Notes: generated by a model not told the origin, from the letters alone. Counted from the stretch's first letter, positions 35,445 to 47,180 are shown. The stretch: 64,000 bases of DNA from Megachile rotundata (GCF_050947335.1 NC_134988.1:7688001-7752000), one strand, 5' to 3'. Numbers and translations: made by a program.

Positions 35445-35925
35445 AGGTGTCTCACGCGAATTCGAATGTGTATTTAAGGTATCAAGTACCTACTATACAG
35501 GTAGGACAAGAAAGATATAGAAATTTTAAAGTCGTTCAAACGATTAAACGTGCCGAATTCGAATGTGTGTTTAAAAAGAATACCTATTAAGAATAAATAA
35601 TTCAGCACGGTTCGATTTCTATTCTTTTTTGTGTTTTGCTGTGTGCCGGGTGATTCGGATGCGGTCGTGCAATTTCGGCGACACTCGTGCCAAAACGAGT
35701 CTGCGCGACAGCCGGCCGGTTAGTCTCGCGCCATGTCTATGTCAAAGAACGTGTTAGAATAAATTAATAAACTATCAGTTAATTCAGTGCTTGATTTTCA
35801 CCTCATTCACACTATCCTGGTCTAACATTATTTACTGCAAACATATTGGTAGGACAAGAATGAAATGCAGAGTTTTTAGAGTCATCAAACGATTAAATGT
35901 GAAACTGAAACTATCGAAGGTAATA
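35445..35925 (+). mobile_element. Dispersed repeat family (CGCGAATTCGAATGTG), copy D
   Basis: It is collinear with 11926-12400 over about 470 bp. It includes CTCACGCGAATTCGAATGTG, the GTGTGCCGGGTGATTCGGAT core, AACGTGTTAGAATAAA and the second GGACAAGAATGAAATG segment. Like copy A it carries the extra middle and internal duplication, so A and D form one subfamily. Confidence 0.7.
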
Positions 35926-36061
35926 CCACTCTTTCTTTATACAATACTTAAAAACCATATAGAACCGGATTTCGCCGGTTTTAAAACGGATTTATACATA
36001 TAAAAACATGTAAATCTTTAATTCTTAGTACTGAACGCTAGTTACTGATAAATGCATCATT

Positions 36062-36453
36062 TTAACACTTTATTGACCGGTCGTTTTTGAGGCTGCCAGT
36101 CACTAAGTACCGGCTGAGTCGCGCGCGCACTTACTCCCAGTACCGGCTAAATTTTTGCTATTCATTGTGTTGTGCTTATTTCTTTTGTTTCAAAGGAATG
36201 TAATTTTATTAATATTTATACTTTATTTTGCATTTATTTTATATAATAAAGGGCCGTATAAACTAACATTCATAAAATAAATTCAAGGTAACAGTAATTC
36301 AATTTTTTGACAAGCATTGGCAATCGAAAAGCCTATTAATAGGCTAGCGGTTGATAAGCGTTGGCAATGAAAAAGCCGATAAATAGGCTACCGGTCGATA
36401 AGCGTTGGAAATTAAAAAGCCGATTAATAGGCTAGCGGTAGATAAAGTGTTAA
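36062..36453. mobile_element. TTAA-target piggyBac-like MITE (family 3) with 44-bp internal repeats
   Basis: TTAACACTTTATTGACCGGT at the left and TTAACACTTTATCTACCGCT at the right (read inward) are imperfect terminal inverted repeats flanked by TTAA. Inside the right end a ~44-bp unit (GATAAGCGTTGGCAATGAAA ... AATAGGCTA) occurs three times. GC-rich ends surround an AT-rich middle; the element is 392 bp with no coding capacity. Confidence 0.8.
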
Positions 36454-36829
36454 ATATTGACGTATAGCTTTATTTATTAGTATACTTGTTATACATAGTA
36501 TCGGTCTTCTTTTACATATAAAAAGCAATAAAACAAAAAGAGGTATAGTTTGATAAAACAGGTAAGACAGGTACCAGCTATAAAACTGTCACCTTTACAG
36601 TTTTGTATACATTTCCAAATTTCTGTTTCTTATTTCATATATAAATTTTTCGTTTCAGCTCTTTTACTTTCATTAAGTGTTAACATCATTATAAGGTATT
36701 TATAAGAAAATTTATCGTTATCCTTTAATAACTACTACAAAAATGAACAAGGTATATTATTTTAATTAACTAAATATTGACAATTGTTATGCAATTTGCT
36801 TCCATTTTATAAATCAAACATCAAATATT
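36454..36829. other. AT-rich intergenic DNA
   Basis: Nothing recognised. Confidence 0.4.
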
Positions 36830-37255
36830 TTTAACAGTAGATAAATTTATAGTAATAGATAAATAGAAAAATAAATTTATAACAATGAATAGACAGTGAG
36901 TAGACAAATAGATAAATTTTTTAATAGTAAATAAACAGTTAAATAAGTAAATCTATAATGACAGATGAAGTAACTAGTTAAATAAACATATAAAAATATA
37001 TAATTAGATGAATGGATAAAGTAACAATAAATAAATAGATGAATTTATAAGTAAAGATAAATAGATAACTATGTAACAATAGATAAATACCTAAATAGAT
37101 AAAGTTATAGCAATAAAGAGTTAAGTCAATAATTTTATAATAAAAAGTTAAGTGAATAAATTTGTAACAATAAAAAATAGCTAAATAAATAAACTTATAA
37201 CAGCAGATAATAGTTAAGCAGATAAAACTATAACAGTTATAAATAAAAAGCTTAA
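36830..37255 (+). repeat. Imperfect AATAGATAAAT-type minisatellite
   Basis: Irregular repeats of ATAGATAAATTTATAACA and AATAAATAG recur through the stretch, with unit lengths varying around 35-45 bp. Old, degenerate tandem array. Confidence 0.65.
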
Positions 37256-38090
37256 AATACTTTCATCTAGAATGTGGGTACATCTTGCAAAGCGTTTTAA
37301 AGTATCGTTTAATTACGAAATACGTTAGCAACATTATTCATTGAATAATAACGATACACGTAATTTAAAAGTGGGTTTCAACGTCATTCAGCACGTAAGT
37401 AACAGTTGCATCACTAAATCGATGTAACGAATTATAGAACAGCGCATTCCAAACTTTTGTCGAACAACGTAAGTCTAACACTACTATCGTAACATTACGT
37501 GAAACGTATCCGATTTACAAATTCGATCAGCTGCGTGCATGCGTGTTGAGGTCTGTAAGACATCCTTGAACGTGTCTACAAAATGCCCGCCAATGAATGA
37601 AGAATTATGGCGTCACCCAGTTTCGTGTCTAACCTAACGTTCGATCGAAATCGGTTCAAGGTTTTTTCATCATCGTTGATTGACTCGCGTAACGTTCGTA
37701 AACGGAAGCGAGCTTCGATCATCGACGTGCATTTTAACAATTCTTATGACTGACTTTAAAAATAAACTTGAATCACCGTGGACCTCCGGTTCGATCTTTT
37801 TTGTCGAATGGATAATAAAGAAAAAATGTGTGCTCTTACAATTAGCGGATATCGCAGAGATTTTCACGTATTAATTTTAGTAGAAATTGAGAGGTATTGG
37901 TTTTGGGATATAGCGAGTGAATAAGCAAGTGTAATGCGGTATTTTTTGGTGGATATAGGGAATTATGGGGTTTAAAGGAAATTAAGGGGAATTTTGGTGG
38001 AGATTGTTCCTGATTTCTTACATAATTATTTCTAAATATTTTTCAGATTCGTTTTAGAGTGCTTCTGAATTTTATGACAATTTTTTATGG
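37256..38090. other. Intergenic, GC-richer patch
   Basis: About 37380-37790 is less AT-rich. The 65-codon frame on - (37670-37867) and its + shadow show no motif. No gene called. Confidence 0.4.
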
Positions 38091-38275
38091 ATTATTTTTT
38101 AAGTTTTTCTAGATTTTTCCTAGATTATTTTTCAAGTTTCCCTAGATTCCTCTTAGATTATTTTTAAGTTTCTCTAGATTCCTGCTAGATTATTTTTAAC
38201 TTTCCCTAGATTCCTCCTAGATTATTTTTCAAGTTTTCCTAGATTGTTCCTAGATTATTTTTAGTGTCCCCTACA
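38091..38275 (+). repeat. 32/33-bp minisatellite (CCTAGATTATTTTTCAAGTT)
   Basis: About five units of 32-33 bp of the form TAGATTATTTTTCAAGTTTC + CCTAGATTCCTC. The following 38276-38340 continues a related TAGATTCTTTCC text. Confidence 0.85.
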
Positions 38276-38344
38276 TTCTGTCTAAGGCTACTCTAGCTTC
38301 TACAAAGATTTTACCTTGATTCTTGGTAGATTCTTTCCAAATTC

Positions 38345-39137
38345 TTTCCAAATAATTCTTAGATTCTTTCTAAATTCTCTTTAGGTCTTTCCTAAATTCT
38401 CCATAAATTCTTCTTGGAATCTGCTCTACATTCTTCTCCAAATTTTTCTTAAACTCTTTCTTGATTCTCCGTAAATTCTTTCCAGACATCTAAATAATCC
38501 CAAAATTCTTCTAAATAATCTCAAAATTCTTCCTCAATAATTTCTACCTTGTACCAACATGCTCCATAAATTTCCCCAATGCATTTAAGGACAAATTAAC
38601 ACGCTACTGCAAATGTACCATAAATGTACATACAATCCCTGGTCATCGAATTAGGACCACGAAAATTTCACTTTCATGGCTATAACATTATGTCACATAT
38701 GGAAAATTGTCTTAGGTCATGCAAAATTACTAAATACGTCGATAACTATATACATAGCAATTTGTTACTATCGTGATAATAAATTGTGTGGGTGATGAGC
38801 GATTAAGGGCCATGCGTTTACGTTAGGCTCGAGTATAGCGCTAGAGGTGAAATTTGAATGCCATAGAAAATGTCTGCCTACTCAAAAGACTAGTTTACAA
38901 CTCTTCAACCACATTATCTGAGTTGAAAAGAATTAAAGATATTTGGGAAAATAACGAAGATATAAAGCATATGATGTATGCAGAACATGCCGGAAGCTGT
39001 GACCAAAGCAAAGGGTGGAAGTATAAGATATTAACGTGTGTTAATAATGTTATGTACAGTAGTAGTATCATGGTAGCTAATAAATTATATAATTACAATT
39101 TGAACAGGCCTTTTAATTTTACGGAAAACGTGTAAAA
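38345..39137 (+). repeat. Left arm of ~0.8-kb inverted duplication
   Basis: It is the inverted counterpart of about 45380-46188 with scattered differences. From the outside in it comprises a TTCTTAGATT/AAATTCTCC-type stretch (38345-38530), the CTTGTACC...GTGCATTTA region, and a Tc1-like element fragment from about 38632. About 6.2 kb separates the two arms. Confidence 0.88.
38632..39137 (+). pseudogene. Tc1-like element fragment with transposase C-terminal remnant
   Basis: Tc1/mariner transposases cut and paste DNA using a DDE catalytic triad. One terminal repeat is present (CAATCCCTGGTCATCGAATT, preceded by TA); the other end is lost. The 38854-39135 frame begins MNAIENVCLLKR, matching the PIENVW region around the last catalytic glutamate of Tc1-like enzymes. 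The following TLSELKR-IKDIWEN is the usual C-terminal helix region. Everything N-terminal to this, including both aspartates, is absent, and the C-terminus is degenerate. It cannot encode an active enzyme. The fuller inverted relative is 45356-45886. Confidence 0.75.
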
Positions 39138-39849
39138 TTCTGAGAATTTATAGAAACCTTAATTCCACTGTAAATTTATACCGAAAGAATAAGAAGTAGT
39201 AAGTGGTTGCGGACAAAAATAAATGTTTCCGATGTATAACCGCGCAGCACCCGAAGGACTTAATGTTAACATCCTTCCTTCAATTTGTTCAAACAAATCT
39301 TGCAAGCCGATTGGAAGTACGTTGCACAAACATTTGTCGGTATTTACTGCAGCCTTGAACGTACACTGTTGTTTCGAGTGCCTTCATGTACACACTAGAT
39401 GCACTTGTCTTCGTGTAGAGATTTGGTCATTCATCGTGGTTAAATGTGGCAGGTAATATACGCTAAAAACATAACAGCTTTCTCTCGCTTGCGTTACATC
39501 TCGTTACGCCAGGATGACTATTCTGAAATGCAGCTGTAAATAACGAGAAGTTTGATCGATTTTGCGAGACAATTTCTGTTTTCTATTAATTTGTCTATTT
39601 CTTTCTTGAAGTTTGAGGTATGCTCACGGAAAGTTGAGGTGAAAACAGTCTTCTTTGACGGGGTTACTAAATTCGTTTAATGGAATGTTACGGGAACTGT
39701 TTTACTTATTGAGGAGAAAAAGTTTGGAATGCGAATAAAAGATGCAGCGTGTCTTCGAAGTGGTGATATAATTTCTATTATATCACTGAGGGTACATTTA
39801 TAGGAGAGAATAAGGCAAAAATATGGAATACAGGTTTTCGTATGGCAAT
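39138..39849. other. Intergenic
   Basis: A 77-codon frame at 39223-39456 (+) has no recognised domain. Nothing else stands out. Confidence 0.4.
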
Positions 39850-40115
39850 ATGGCAACTTGATTTAACAATTTGACGATTTGACGATTTGACAATTTGGCA
39901 ATTTGATGATTTGACAATATAAGGATTTGACGATTTGACAATTTGACTATTTGATCATTCGACGATTTAAGGATTTGACGATTTGACGATTTGACGATTT
40001 AACAATTTGACGATTTAACGATTTAACAACTTGACAATTTAAGGATTTGACGATTTGACAATTTTACAATTTGACAATATGACACCTTGACTATTCCACA
40101 ATTTTACACTTCTAC
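39850..40115 (+). repeat. 8-bp tandem array CGATTTGA
   Basis: Octamer repeats CGATTTGA / CAATTTGA run with occasional variants (ATTTAAGG). Unit length equals that of the 4140-4668 array, but the sequence is unrelated. Confidence 0.93.
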
Positions 40116-40971
40116 GATTTGAAAGTTTGTGTGTCAGATTTACTAGAGTTTTCAAAGTCAGAAAGAACTGGTCTCTTACCATCTTTTACAGTAAATTTCA
40201 CCCAAAAATAATGTTGAATGTGGCAAAAATGTAATATTATTCCTTACATGTCATCCATTTTGGACTCTTAAAGCTAACTCCACTTAACCTAACCAAACAT
40301 ACAATATTCACCCATTATGGCTGATAAAACCTTATCACTATATTTATTATAAATTTTAATCAATACTAATATCAGTAGAATAGTTTACATTCTTAGAAAG
40401 ATTTAGATCTTTCATTCTTTCCTATGTATATAGTTACACCAATAAGTCTCCATTACGATCCACATTGCAAAACTGTATTTCACGCGTTTTTGCAATAGCA
40501 ACCGTACATCAAGATTTCGAGTTTAACATCCTCAAACGAAGTGATTAGTACGTTGAAATTACTTGAAACGTTATTAATAGTCTTAGTAACCTTGACATAC
40601 TGACATTGAAACAAATTCTCATTCGCATACTTATTTCTACATATATTGAAACCCAATTTTGTTATTAATATACAGCTTCTTTTTTTTATTAATACACAGA
40701 GTTACATAGTTTTAACATAAAAAAATAGTGTCAGATTATTTCTGGATGTACTAATTTTTAGCTTTTTGAGATTATGGCGAATATGTTAATCATACATGTG
40801 TATACGTAGGTGTAAACATTCTTTTAGTAGGACGTTCACTTATATTGCGTTCATAAATTATACAGACGTTTGCACGTTTTATTGCATAAAACGCTAAAAC
40901 AGCGTGAAACGAGAGAAAGTTTCAAAAAATTAAATATTCAGGTTAGAATCGTTTTCAAGGTAGATACTTAT
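40116..40971. other. AT-rich intergenic DNA
   Basis: Nothing recognised. Confidence 0.4.
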
Positions 40972-41565
40972 TAATTTGAAAACACTTCTTTTTAAACTAG
41001 ATTTTTCTTCTTGCAAAACTACTTAAAATTTGGGTAATAATTTTGTAGTGTTTGTAACTGTTTTTTATTTTTATGTTTTTCAGTCAATTATAATAATATA
41101 AAATGAGAGTCAATGGAGTGGTAGTAATTATTTTTATTTTTGGTCATTTTTTGAATTTATTGACATAGGATTGTTAATTTGAAAGCATTTTTGTATTTCA
41201 AATTTTTGGTCTTCGAAATTTACAGGTTTATAGATTTACAAATTCCTAAATTTTAAACTTCATTGTACGTTAATATTATACAGTAATTTTCCGGCAATTT
41301 AACGAGAGTCTTTATCTAAAATCAACTCATGTACACAAACCATACATAGACATATATGTATACATGTATACATGTTAATAAATTCAAAAAATGACCAAAA
41401 ATAAAAATAATTACTACCATTCCATTGACTCTCATTTTATATTATTATAATTGACTGAAAAACATAAAAATAAGAAACAGCGAGAAACAATACAAAATTA
41501 TTAGCCAAATTTGAAATAGTTTTGCAAGAAAAAAATCTAGTTTAAAAAGTAGTGTTTTCAAATTA
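40972..41565. repeat. Large palindrome: ~190-bp arms, ~215-bp loop
   Basis: The arm 40972-41161 is the near-exact reverse complement of 41377-41565, for example AAAATGAGAGTCAATGGAGT against ACTCCATTGACTCTCATTTT with one change. A few differences cluster near the middle of the arms (TTTTTTATTT vs AAATAAGAAA region). No transposase, and no clear TA/TTAA duplication at the ends. Confidence 0.88.
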
Positions 41566-41569
41566 GAAA

Positions 41570-41577
41570 TGTATACA

Positions 41578-41619
<42 letters not shown>

Positions 41620-41620
41620 A
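41570..41620 (+). repeat. (TATATG)n microsatellite
   Basis: About seven copies of TATATG directly after the right arm of the palindrome. Confidence 0.93.
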
Positions 41621-42524
41621 GATAACCTACGAGCAACGTAAATTAAAATTATTTTTTTAAGTAAATGCCACCTTCGCAAAAATGGATGAAGAAATGTTTC
41701 TTCGTTTACCATAAAATAACCTCTTCCATTATTAATTACGTTCTCACACACGGTAATAATGATGTAAATGAAAAGATGCGATTTGGGTGACCAGTGCTCA
41801 TTATACTAAATATTATTAGCCTTGAGATTGTCCCTAATTTAACAAATTTCTCGGCTTCCTGGAAACAGATTCATAATTCGAACGTTGCATAATGCATTTC
41901 AGCATAAATGTTGTAATCTGCGTTTAATTTCCACGGATTCACCGAACCTTCGAATCTAAATTACAAAAATTAACGATGGATATTTTGAATAAAGAATGCA
42001 CGACATTTTATTGCGAAATACACGCACTTCCAGTTACAAATATTTTAAGAGAATATCACGCATGAAGGATATTTTTAATGAACTACGTTAAGTACGTATT
42101 TAAATACAAAATATTGAGGTGAATCCCGATAACATCTTTCAATTGGGAAATCTTTTTAAATACTTTAAAGTTTAAAGTAATGATTGTGTAATGTTCAGAG
42201 ATAAGAAAATTGGGAGGAAAGATTTAAATGATTGTAAATTTTCAAATTTGTAAGTTAGGAGATTGAGAAGTTTGGTAATTGAGAAGCTCATAAGTATACT
42301 CGTAAAAATATAAAAATATTTAAAAATTGCAAATTTTCAGATTTGTTACTTAGGAACAAAATAGTCTACAAATACCCAACCAGAACGTCCATGCTTTGAA
42401 ACCTTCTAACGCTGCCTCACTTAGGGCCCTCACAGTACAACCCAGAGCAAAAGTTGTTTGTTATCATGACGCAGCAAAAAGAAGAATTTTGTTCAAAACT
42501 ATTGAGCAAGTTCACCTAACTATC
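41621..42524. other. AT-rich intergenic DNA
   Basis: No gene recognised. The stretch 42230-42360 carries a few AAATTTGTAAGTTAGGAG-like words, faintly reminiscent of the G-rich family. Confidence 0.4.
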
Positions 42525-42708
42525 GCGTGACACAATCTGGAAGACGTTCAAGACACTTAATATTCCTGGTGACAGAATGCAAAGCGCAAACATAGGGGAA
42601 AAGTTTCGTCCAATCAAACGATCGTTCAACGCATCTGCTTGAAATGGAAAGGAGCCAATAACTTCTCGATGGAATTCTATTCCAACGTATCACGAGATTG
42701 TGTCGCGC
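42525..42708. mobile_element. Possible small MITE (14-bp inverted termini)
   Basis: GCGTGACACAATCT at 42525-42538 pairs with AGATTGTGTCGCGC at 42695-42708 with one mismatch, enclosing a GC-richer 184-bp segment. No target duplication could be confirmed, so this could be coincidence. Confidence 0.3.
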
Positions 42709-42952
42709 AAGGACGCAGTTTATTTTCAATCCTAAGATCTCTGGACCTCTCGTTCCAGCTGATCACATGTCTCCGCTCGTGAACAAATGGTGCGAAAGGG
42801 CACGGCCATTTTTGCACATTCTTACAACTCGATTCTTTAATGGATTAATTCGAACACCGGTGTAGGTTAAACTTTGTCTTAGAGCACCACTTTTAACTCT
42901 TTCTATATAATAATATTTCTATAATAGCACGCAGAAGATAGTACTTCTTTGA
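42709..42952. other. Intergenic
   Basis: Nothing recognised. Confidence 0.35.
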
Positions 42953-43180
42953 TTTTATGGGTCTAGAAAATGAGATTGTCCAAAAAACATAAAATTTTAT
43001 AATATACAAGGTGAAATACAGAGTAGTATTAGGGAAATTGTAGTACAAGATGATGCTTTTATACCCAAAGGTGTCGAATGAAAATATTATTGACAGACAT
43101 GAACTTCTGCTATAGTAACTCAAAATATGTTATACTACTCCTACAATAAATAACACAAACTACATTGTATTTCTTCTACA

Positions 43181-43381
43181 ATGATCATGTTGTTAGTAAC
43201 CAAGAAGCTTTTCGAAAATCAGCAAAATCCACTAAAGTGTTTGGATAATTGCAAAATTATAAAAAGTCCAAACTCAGAAATACGAGCATCCAGAGAAATG
43301 TCATTTGATAAACTGGTTTGTAAGATACATCATAAGACACTGAATAGTATAAGTCTCGTGGTACGATCAGTTTGTATATAA
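43181..43381 (+). pseudogene. Possible Merlin N-terminal zinc-ribbon piece, inverted (copy 1)
   Basis: The frame with CKIIKSPNSEIR and KLVCKIHHKTLNSI has Cys/His spacing that could be the N-terminal metal-binding part of a Merlin transposase. It is on the opposite strand to the other pieces. The same frame is kept in copy 2 (52947-53147, -). Identification is tentative. Confidence 0.3.
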
Positions 43382-43421
43382 TATTCAAGTCCGGAGAATT
43401 TTTGTAGTAATATCTCGTATA

Positions 43422-43640
43422 TTAACTGAAGCGAAAGGTTCCCAAACCATGTTGTACATAATTCATTAAAGAAATCATCATAAATTTGTACATTATTCTC
43501 AGAACTCCACTACTGGACCTGCATACTGAAAGTATTTTGCATACGCCACAAAAACGATAGGAAAGTAGTATTAGTTTGTCCAGACACAGATTTATATGGT
43601 TTTCAACAGAAATATGCAATCGTTCATCATTCGGATTATG
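43422..43640 (-). pseudogene. Merlin transposase, N-terminal helix region, displaced (copy 1)
   Basis: The frame carries HISVENHINLCLDKLILLSY followed by RFCGVCK, resembling the segment that precedes the DDE core in Merlin proteins. A shifted frame continues with a VQIYDNFFNELCTTW-like stretch, recalling the family's VVDWYNF-REVC motif. It lies downstream of the C-terminal part on the same strand, opposite to normal protein order, so the element is rearranged. Assignment rests on motif resemblance. Confidence 0.5.
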
Positions 43641-43872
43641 GTAGGAACGTCTGAAGTAGGGTTAAACGTTTCAGGGTACCATTTTTAATCGTTCTTGTAT
43701 AATCTTCTATTATACCGTTCTCTAATATTATTGCCTTTATAGTATTCAATAAATATAGAAGAAATATGACACTCCAGAATGTTGAAATCTATTGGTCCAA
43801 AAGTCACACATTAAAGTTTGGTAGTTTTAAAGAACATAAGCTTAATAACTAGGGAATTTCATTACTTACAAT

Positions 43873-44418
43873 TAGTAAAGCACATAGTGTCCTTGGTTGG
43901 CATCCATTAAAAATGCCAATGGGTCAATGTCATTTCGGCGAAAAATTGTTGCCATAAAAATTCGCACATTCGAAGCGTTAATTCAATGTTGCGAAAACAA
44001 TCTCTTCCTCTGAGCCAGCCTTTTGCAGGGTACCATGATTCCATTTTTTGAGTATGCGTACCCTCGCTGGCTAACATTTATTCAATTTCATTTAGTTAAA
44101 GTTTCATCGAGATTTCGCCGTAATCTAATTGATATTCAAAGTAAATTATACTTGTCTACGAACTCTTTATCGTGATTAACACTCTTAGGTACATAGCCTT
44201 CTGCATTGACTCCTATGTAACTTTTGAAACGGTTCGTGTGAATTTCACTAGCGGTATTAACATGTTCTTTTATAACTGTTAGTATAGTGAACGCCTCACG
44301 ATTCTCGATTACTATCATACGACAGTTGCTTGTATCAGTATCGACCATCTTCAACATTCAATGACCGTCTACTTCTCTGACACGATTGCATTTTCTTTTG
44401 CCAAATGTCGCTTGTCGA
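43873..44418 (-). pseudogene. Merlin (IS1595-like) transposase, DDE region, copy 1, broken
   Basis: Merlin transposases are DDE enzymes related to bacterial IS1595/IS1016. On -, the region reads from ATFGKRK through REVDGH, then after a stop MVDTDTSNCRMIVIENREAF, IKEHVN, then IHTNRFKSYIG, SVNHDKEFVD, and after an ~80-bp interruption GTHTQKMES and LTLRMCEFLW. This is the typical order of the family's catalytic core. Breaks: a one-base deletion just after the first catalytic Asp codon, a stop before MLKMVD, and the second catalytic Asp replaced by Asn (IHTNRF, versus IHTDRF in copy 2). The third acid (HTQKMES) is retained. Inactive. Confidence 0.8.
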
Positions 44419-45353
44419 AAGAAGTTAAAGCAAAGAAAGGGCACTCCAAAATGAAATTTAACCCAGACACATATAACGTATTTTATAGGATACAATTGAA
44501 AGAAGATGCGATCAAATAGAAGACGTGGACTAAATACAAGCTAAGAGTTAAATGTGGACTAGTTAAATTATATGGTCGCGTTATGGATTTTATCCTAGTA
44601 GAAATATTATGGAACCATGATTCAACAAAATACAATGTCGAGAGATGTAGATAGCAGTTTATACAATGTTATTGTTATCGAATTATCTTATGGAAGATGT
44701 AATTTGCCTTATTTCAACACTTTAAAAGTGTTTTTAAGTCTCAAAATTTTCAAACTTTGTTATCCTCGAATAGAGAAATTCCTTTAATTTTCAATCTCCT
44801 AATTCCTTAAATCTCCAAATTCTCAATTTTCCGATTTCCAAAATCCCCAAACTTTTAATATCCGAACTCTGCAAATACCCTCGATTCTATTCCTCATCTT
44901 TACACGATGCATTACACGGTATCCGCTTATAAACGTTATTCGACCGGACCCTGTATAGTTATAATTTGAGCGAGAAGAAGATAGAAGCAAGATGGCCGTC
45001 GGTGAAACGATCCAGGAACCAGGCTGAAGACAAACGAACCGTGCACTGACCCGCTTTCCGCCGCAGACATCCTTGTTTGTTTCATAATATCCATACCAAA
45101 CGACGGTTAGGGGCCGACGTTGTAACCCAGGAGAGATGCATCTTCGTTGCATTAGTCAACGTGTGTTCCTCTAGCTGGAACATCACCGACACAACGGACT
45201 CGCGAGACACGTGGTCCGTTGCGTAATATGGCGGCTGCAACTCTGGCGGTAGAAGAGGAGACGCATTCCTGCGATTCCGTAGGATTGGTCCTTAATGATC
45301 GCAGACGCGTTGCTTGTCGCTCTTCGTACGCACCCATTAATGGTACCGGCAGG
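44419..45353. other. Intergenic with GC-richer patch
   Basis: A short C-strand GGGAATTT-like tract lies at 44780-44855. From 44900 to 45353 composition is GC-richer, and two adjoining frames on - (44823-45152, 45152-45337) have no recognised domain. Could be an exon remnant or regulatory DNA; unassigned. Confidence 0.4.
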
Positions 45354-45355
45354 TA

Positions 45356-45886
45356 CAGTCCCTGGTCACCGAATTAGGACATTTTTTACGTTTTCTGTAA
45401 AATTAAAAGCCTTGTTCAAATTGTAATTATATAATTTATTAGATACCTTGATACTACTACTGTACATAACATTATTAACACACGTTAATATCTTGTATTT
45501 CCACCCTTTGCTTTGGTCACAGCTTCCGGCGTGCTCTGTATACATCATATGCTTTATATCTTCGTTATTTTCCCAAATATCTTTAATTCTTTTCAACTCA
45601 GATAATGTGGTTGGAGAGTTGTAAACTAGTCTTTTGAGTAGGCAGACATTTTCTATGGCATTCAAATTTCACCTCTAGCGCTATTCTCGAGCCTAACATA
45701 AACGCACGGCCCTTAATCGCTCGTCACCCACACAATTTACTATCACGATAGTAACAAATTGCTGTGTATATAGTTATCGACGTGTTTAGTAATTTTGCAT
45801 GACCTAAGACAATTTTCTATATGTGACATAATGTTATAGCCATGAAAGTGAAATTTTCGTGGTCCTAATTCGATGACCGGGGAGTG
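45356..45886 (-). mobile_element. Non-autonomous Tc1-like element with both termini and TA target
   Basis: The termini are CAGTCCCTGGTCACCGAATT (45356) and, read inward on -, CACTCCCCGGTCATCGAATT (from 45886), each flanked by TA (45354-45355, 45887-45888). The length is 531 bp. On -, the frame 45366-45665 carries the IENVCLLKR ... TLSELKR-IKDIWEN C-terminal remnant of a Tc1-like transposase. The N-terminal DNA-binding and first catalytic regions are missing. It is nested in the right arm of the 0.8-kb inverted duplication. Confidence 0.82.
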
Positions 45887-46188
45887 TATGGACATTTATG
45901 GTACATTTGCAGTAGCGTGTTAATTTGTCCTTAAATGCATTGGGGAAATTTATGGAGCATGATGGTACAAGGTAGAAATTATTGAGGAGGAATTTTGAGA
46001 TTATTTAGAAGAATTTTGGGATTATTTAGATGTCTGGAAAGAATTTACGGAGAATCAAGAAAGAGTTTAAGAAAAGTTTGGAGAAGAATGTAGAGCAGTC
46101 CAGGAAGAAATTTATGGAGAATTTAAGACAAAACCTAAGGAGAATTCACAGAGAATTCAGAAAAAATCTAAGAATTATTTAAGAAAAA
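45380..46188 (-). repeat. Right arm of ~0.8-kb inverted duplication
   Basis: Reverse-complement partner of 38345-39137. Similarity extends past the Tc1-like element on its right side (45889-46188), so the duplicated unit is larger than the transposon. Confidence 0.88.
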
Positions 46189-47180
46189 TTAAAATATTTC
46201 TAGTTCTAAAAAATTTGAAATCTCAGTCACAGGAAAGAGGATATCACTTTCCCTGTCGCACAACTTGCACTCAACATGTGCGTTGATGTTCGAGAGTTCA
46301 ATCGCGGGCACTTGATGTGCCCATCTCTATTATAGATTATCGCACGGACAAACTTTCACTTGTCAAAAGGCATCTGAAATAATCTACAATCCCATGATCT
46401 ACAAGATGTAATAGCACTAATGATACTCATTAATAAAAAATATCAAAAACAATCCTGAAGAATCAGGCAGTTATATAATCCTATAAAATGTACCAGCATC
46501 CACGATTAACTCTCACGAAAAGTAGTTGATGTATAACAGAAAGTACACAAAGTGAGAAGTGGCGATTGTGGAATAAATAAAACTATAAAACTTTCGCATT
46601 AAATATTTTACTGTTCTTAAGATAGAAGAATCTGAAAGGGTGGTTTCTTAAAATTTTATAAAGGTGGCGATATAACGAAAATCCGCTGTAACTACTTTGA
46701 ATCTTTAATCACTCAGCATCACACAAAGGGTAACAAGAAAATAGACTGATGACTAATGAAATGATATTAATCTTACAAGATGCAGAGTACTAGATTAATC
46801 TTACTAGATGTAGAGTCCATTGTAATTAAATAAAAATTGTAATTCAAGATATCACTAGCCATTTATTAGTTGCTTGTGTACAAAAGATTTGTTTATGTTT
46901 TTACTTCGGATTCACAAGAAGTATAAATCAACGATATTTGCGGTTGTTCTGCATTACGAAATTACAAAGAAAAGAATAACGAACTAGTCAAGGACGCAGT
47001 CTTCTTACAACAGTTCAATGAACGAAATATTAACAATATTTTCTAGTTACTTTTTTATGCTATATAAATATTGTGACACAGGGTTGAGAAATAGCAAACC
47101 GTGCTGGGTTAAATGAGTGACCATTAACACCTCTACCGTGTCATTTGAACAACTATTAGGTTATGATGTAAAATTTTTGT
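46189..47180. other. Intergenic
   Basis: No gene recognised. A short GC-richer patch lies at 46230-46340. Confidence 0.4.

Larger units (their letters stand above)
42953..44418 (-). repeat. Merlin-derived block, copy 1 (inverted partner of 51905-53374)
   Basis: About 1.46 kb that is the reverse complement of 51905-53374 with scattered substitutions. It contains scrambled pieces of a Merlin-type transposase. The two copies share breakpoints and internal order, so the scrambling preceded the duplication. Confidence 0.88.
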
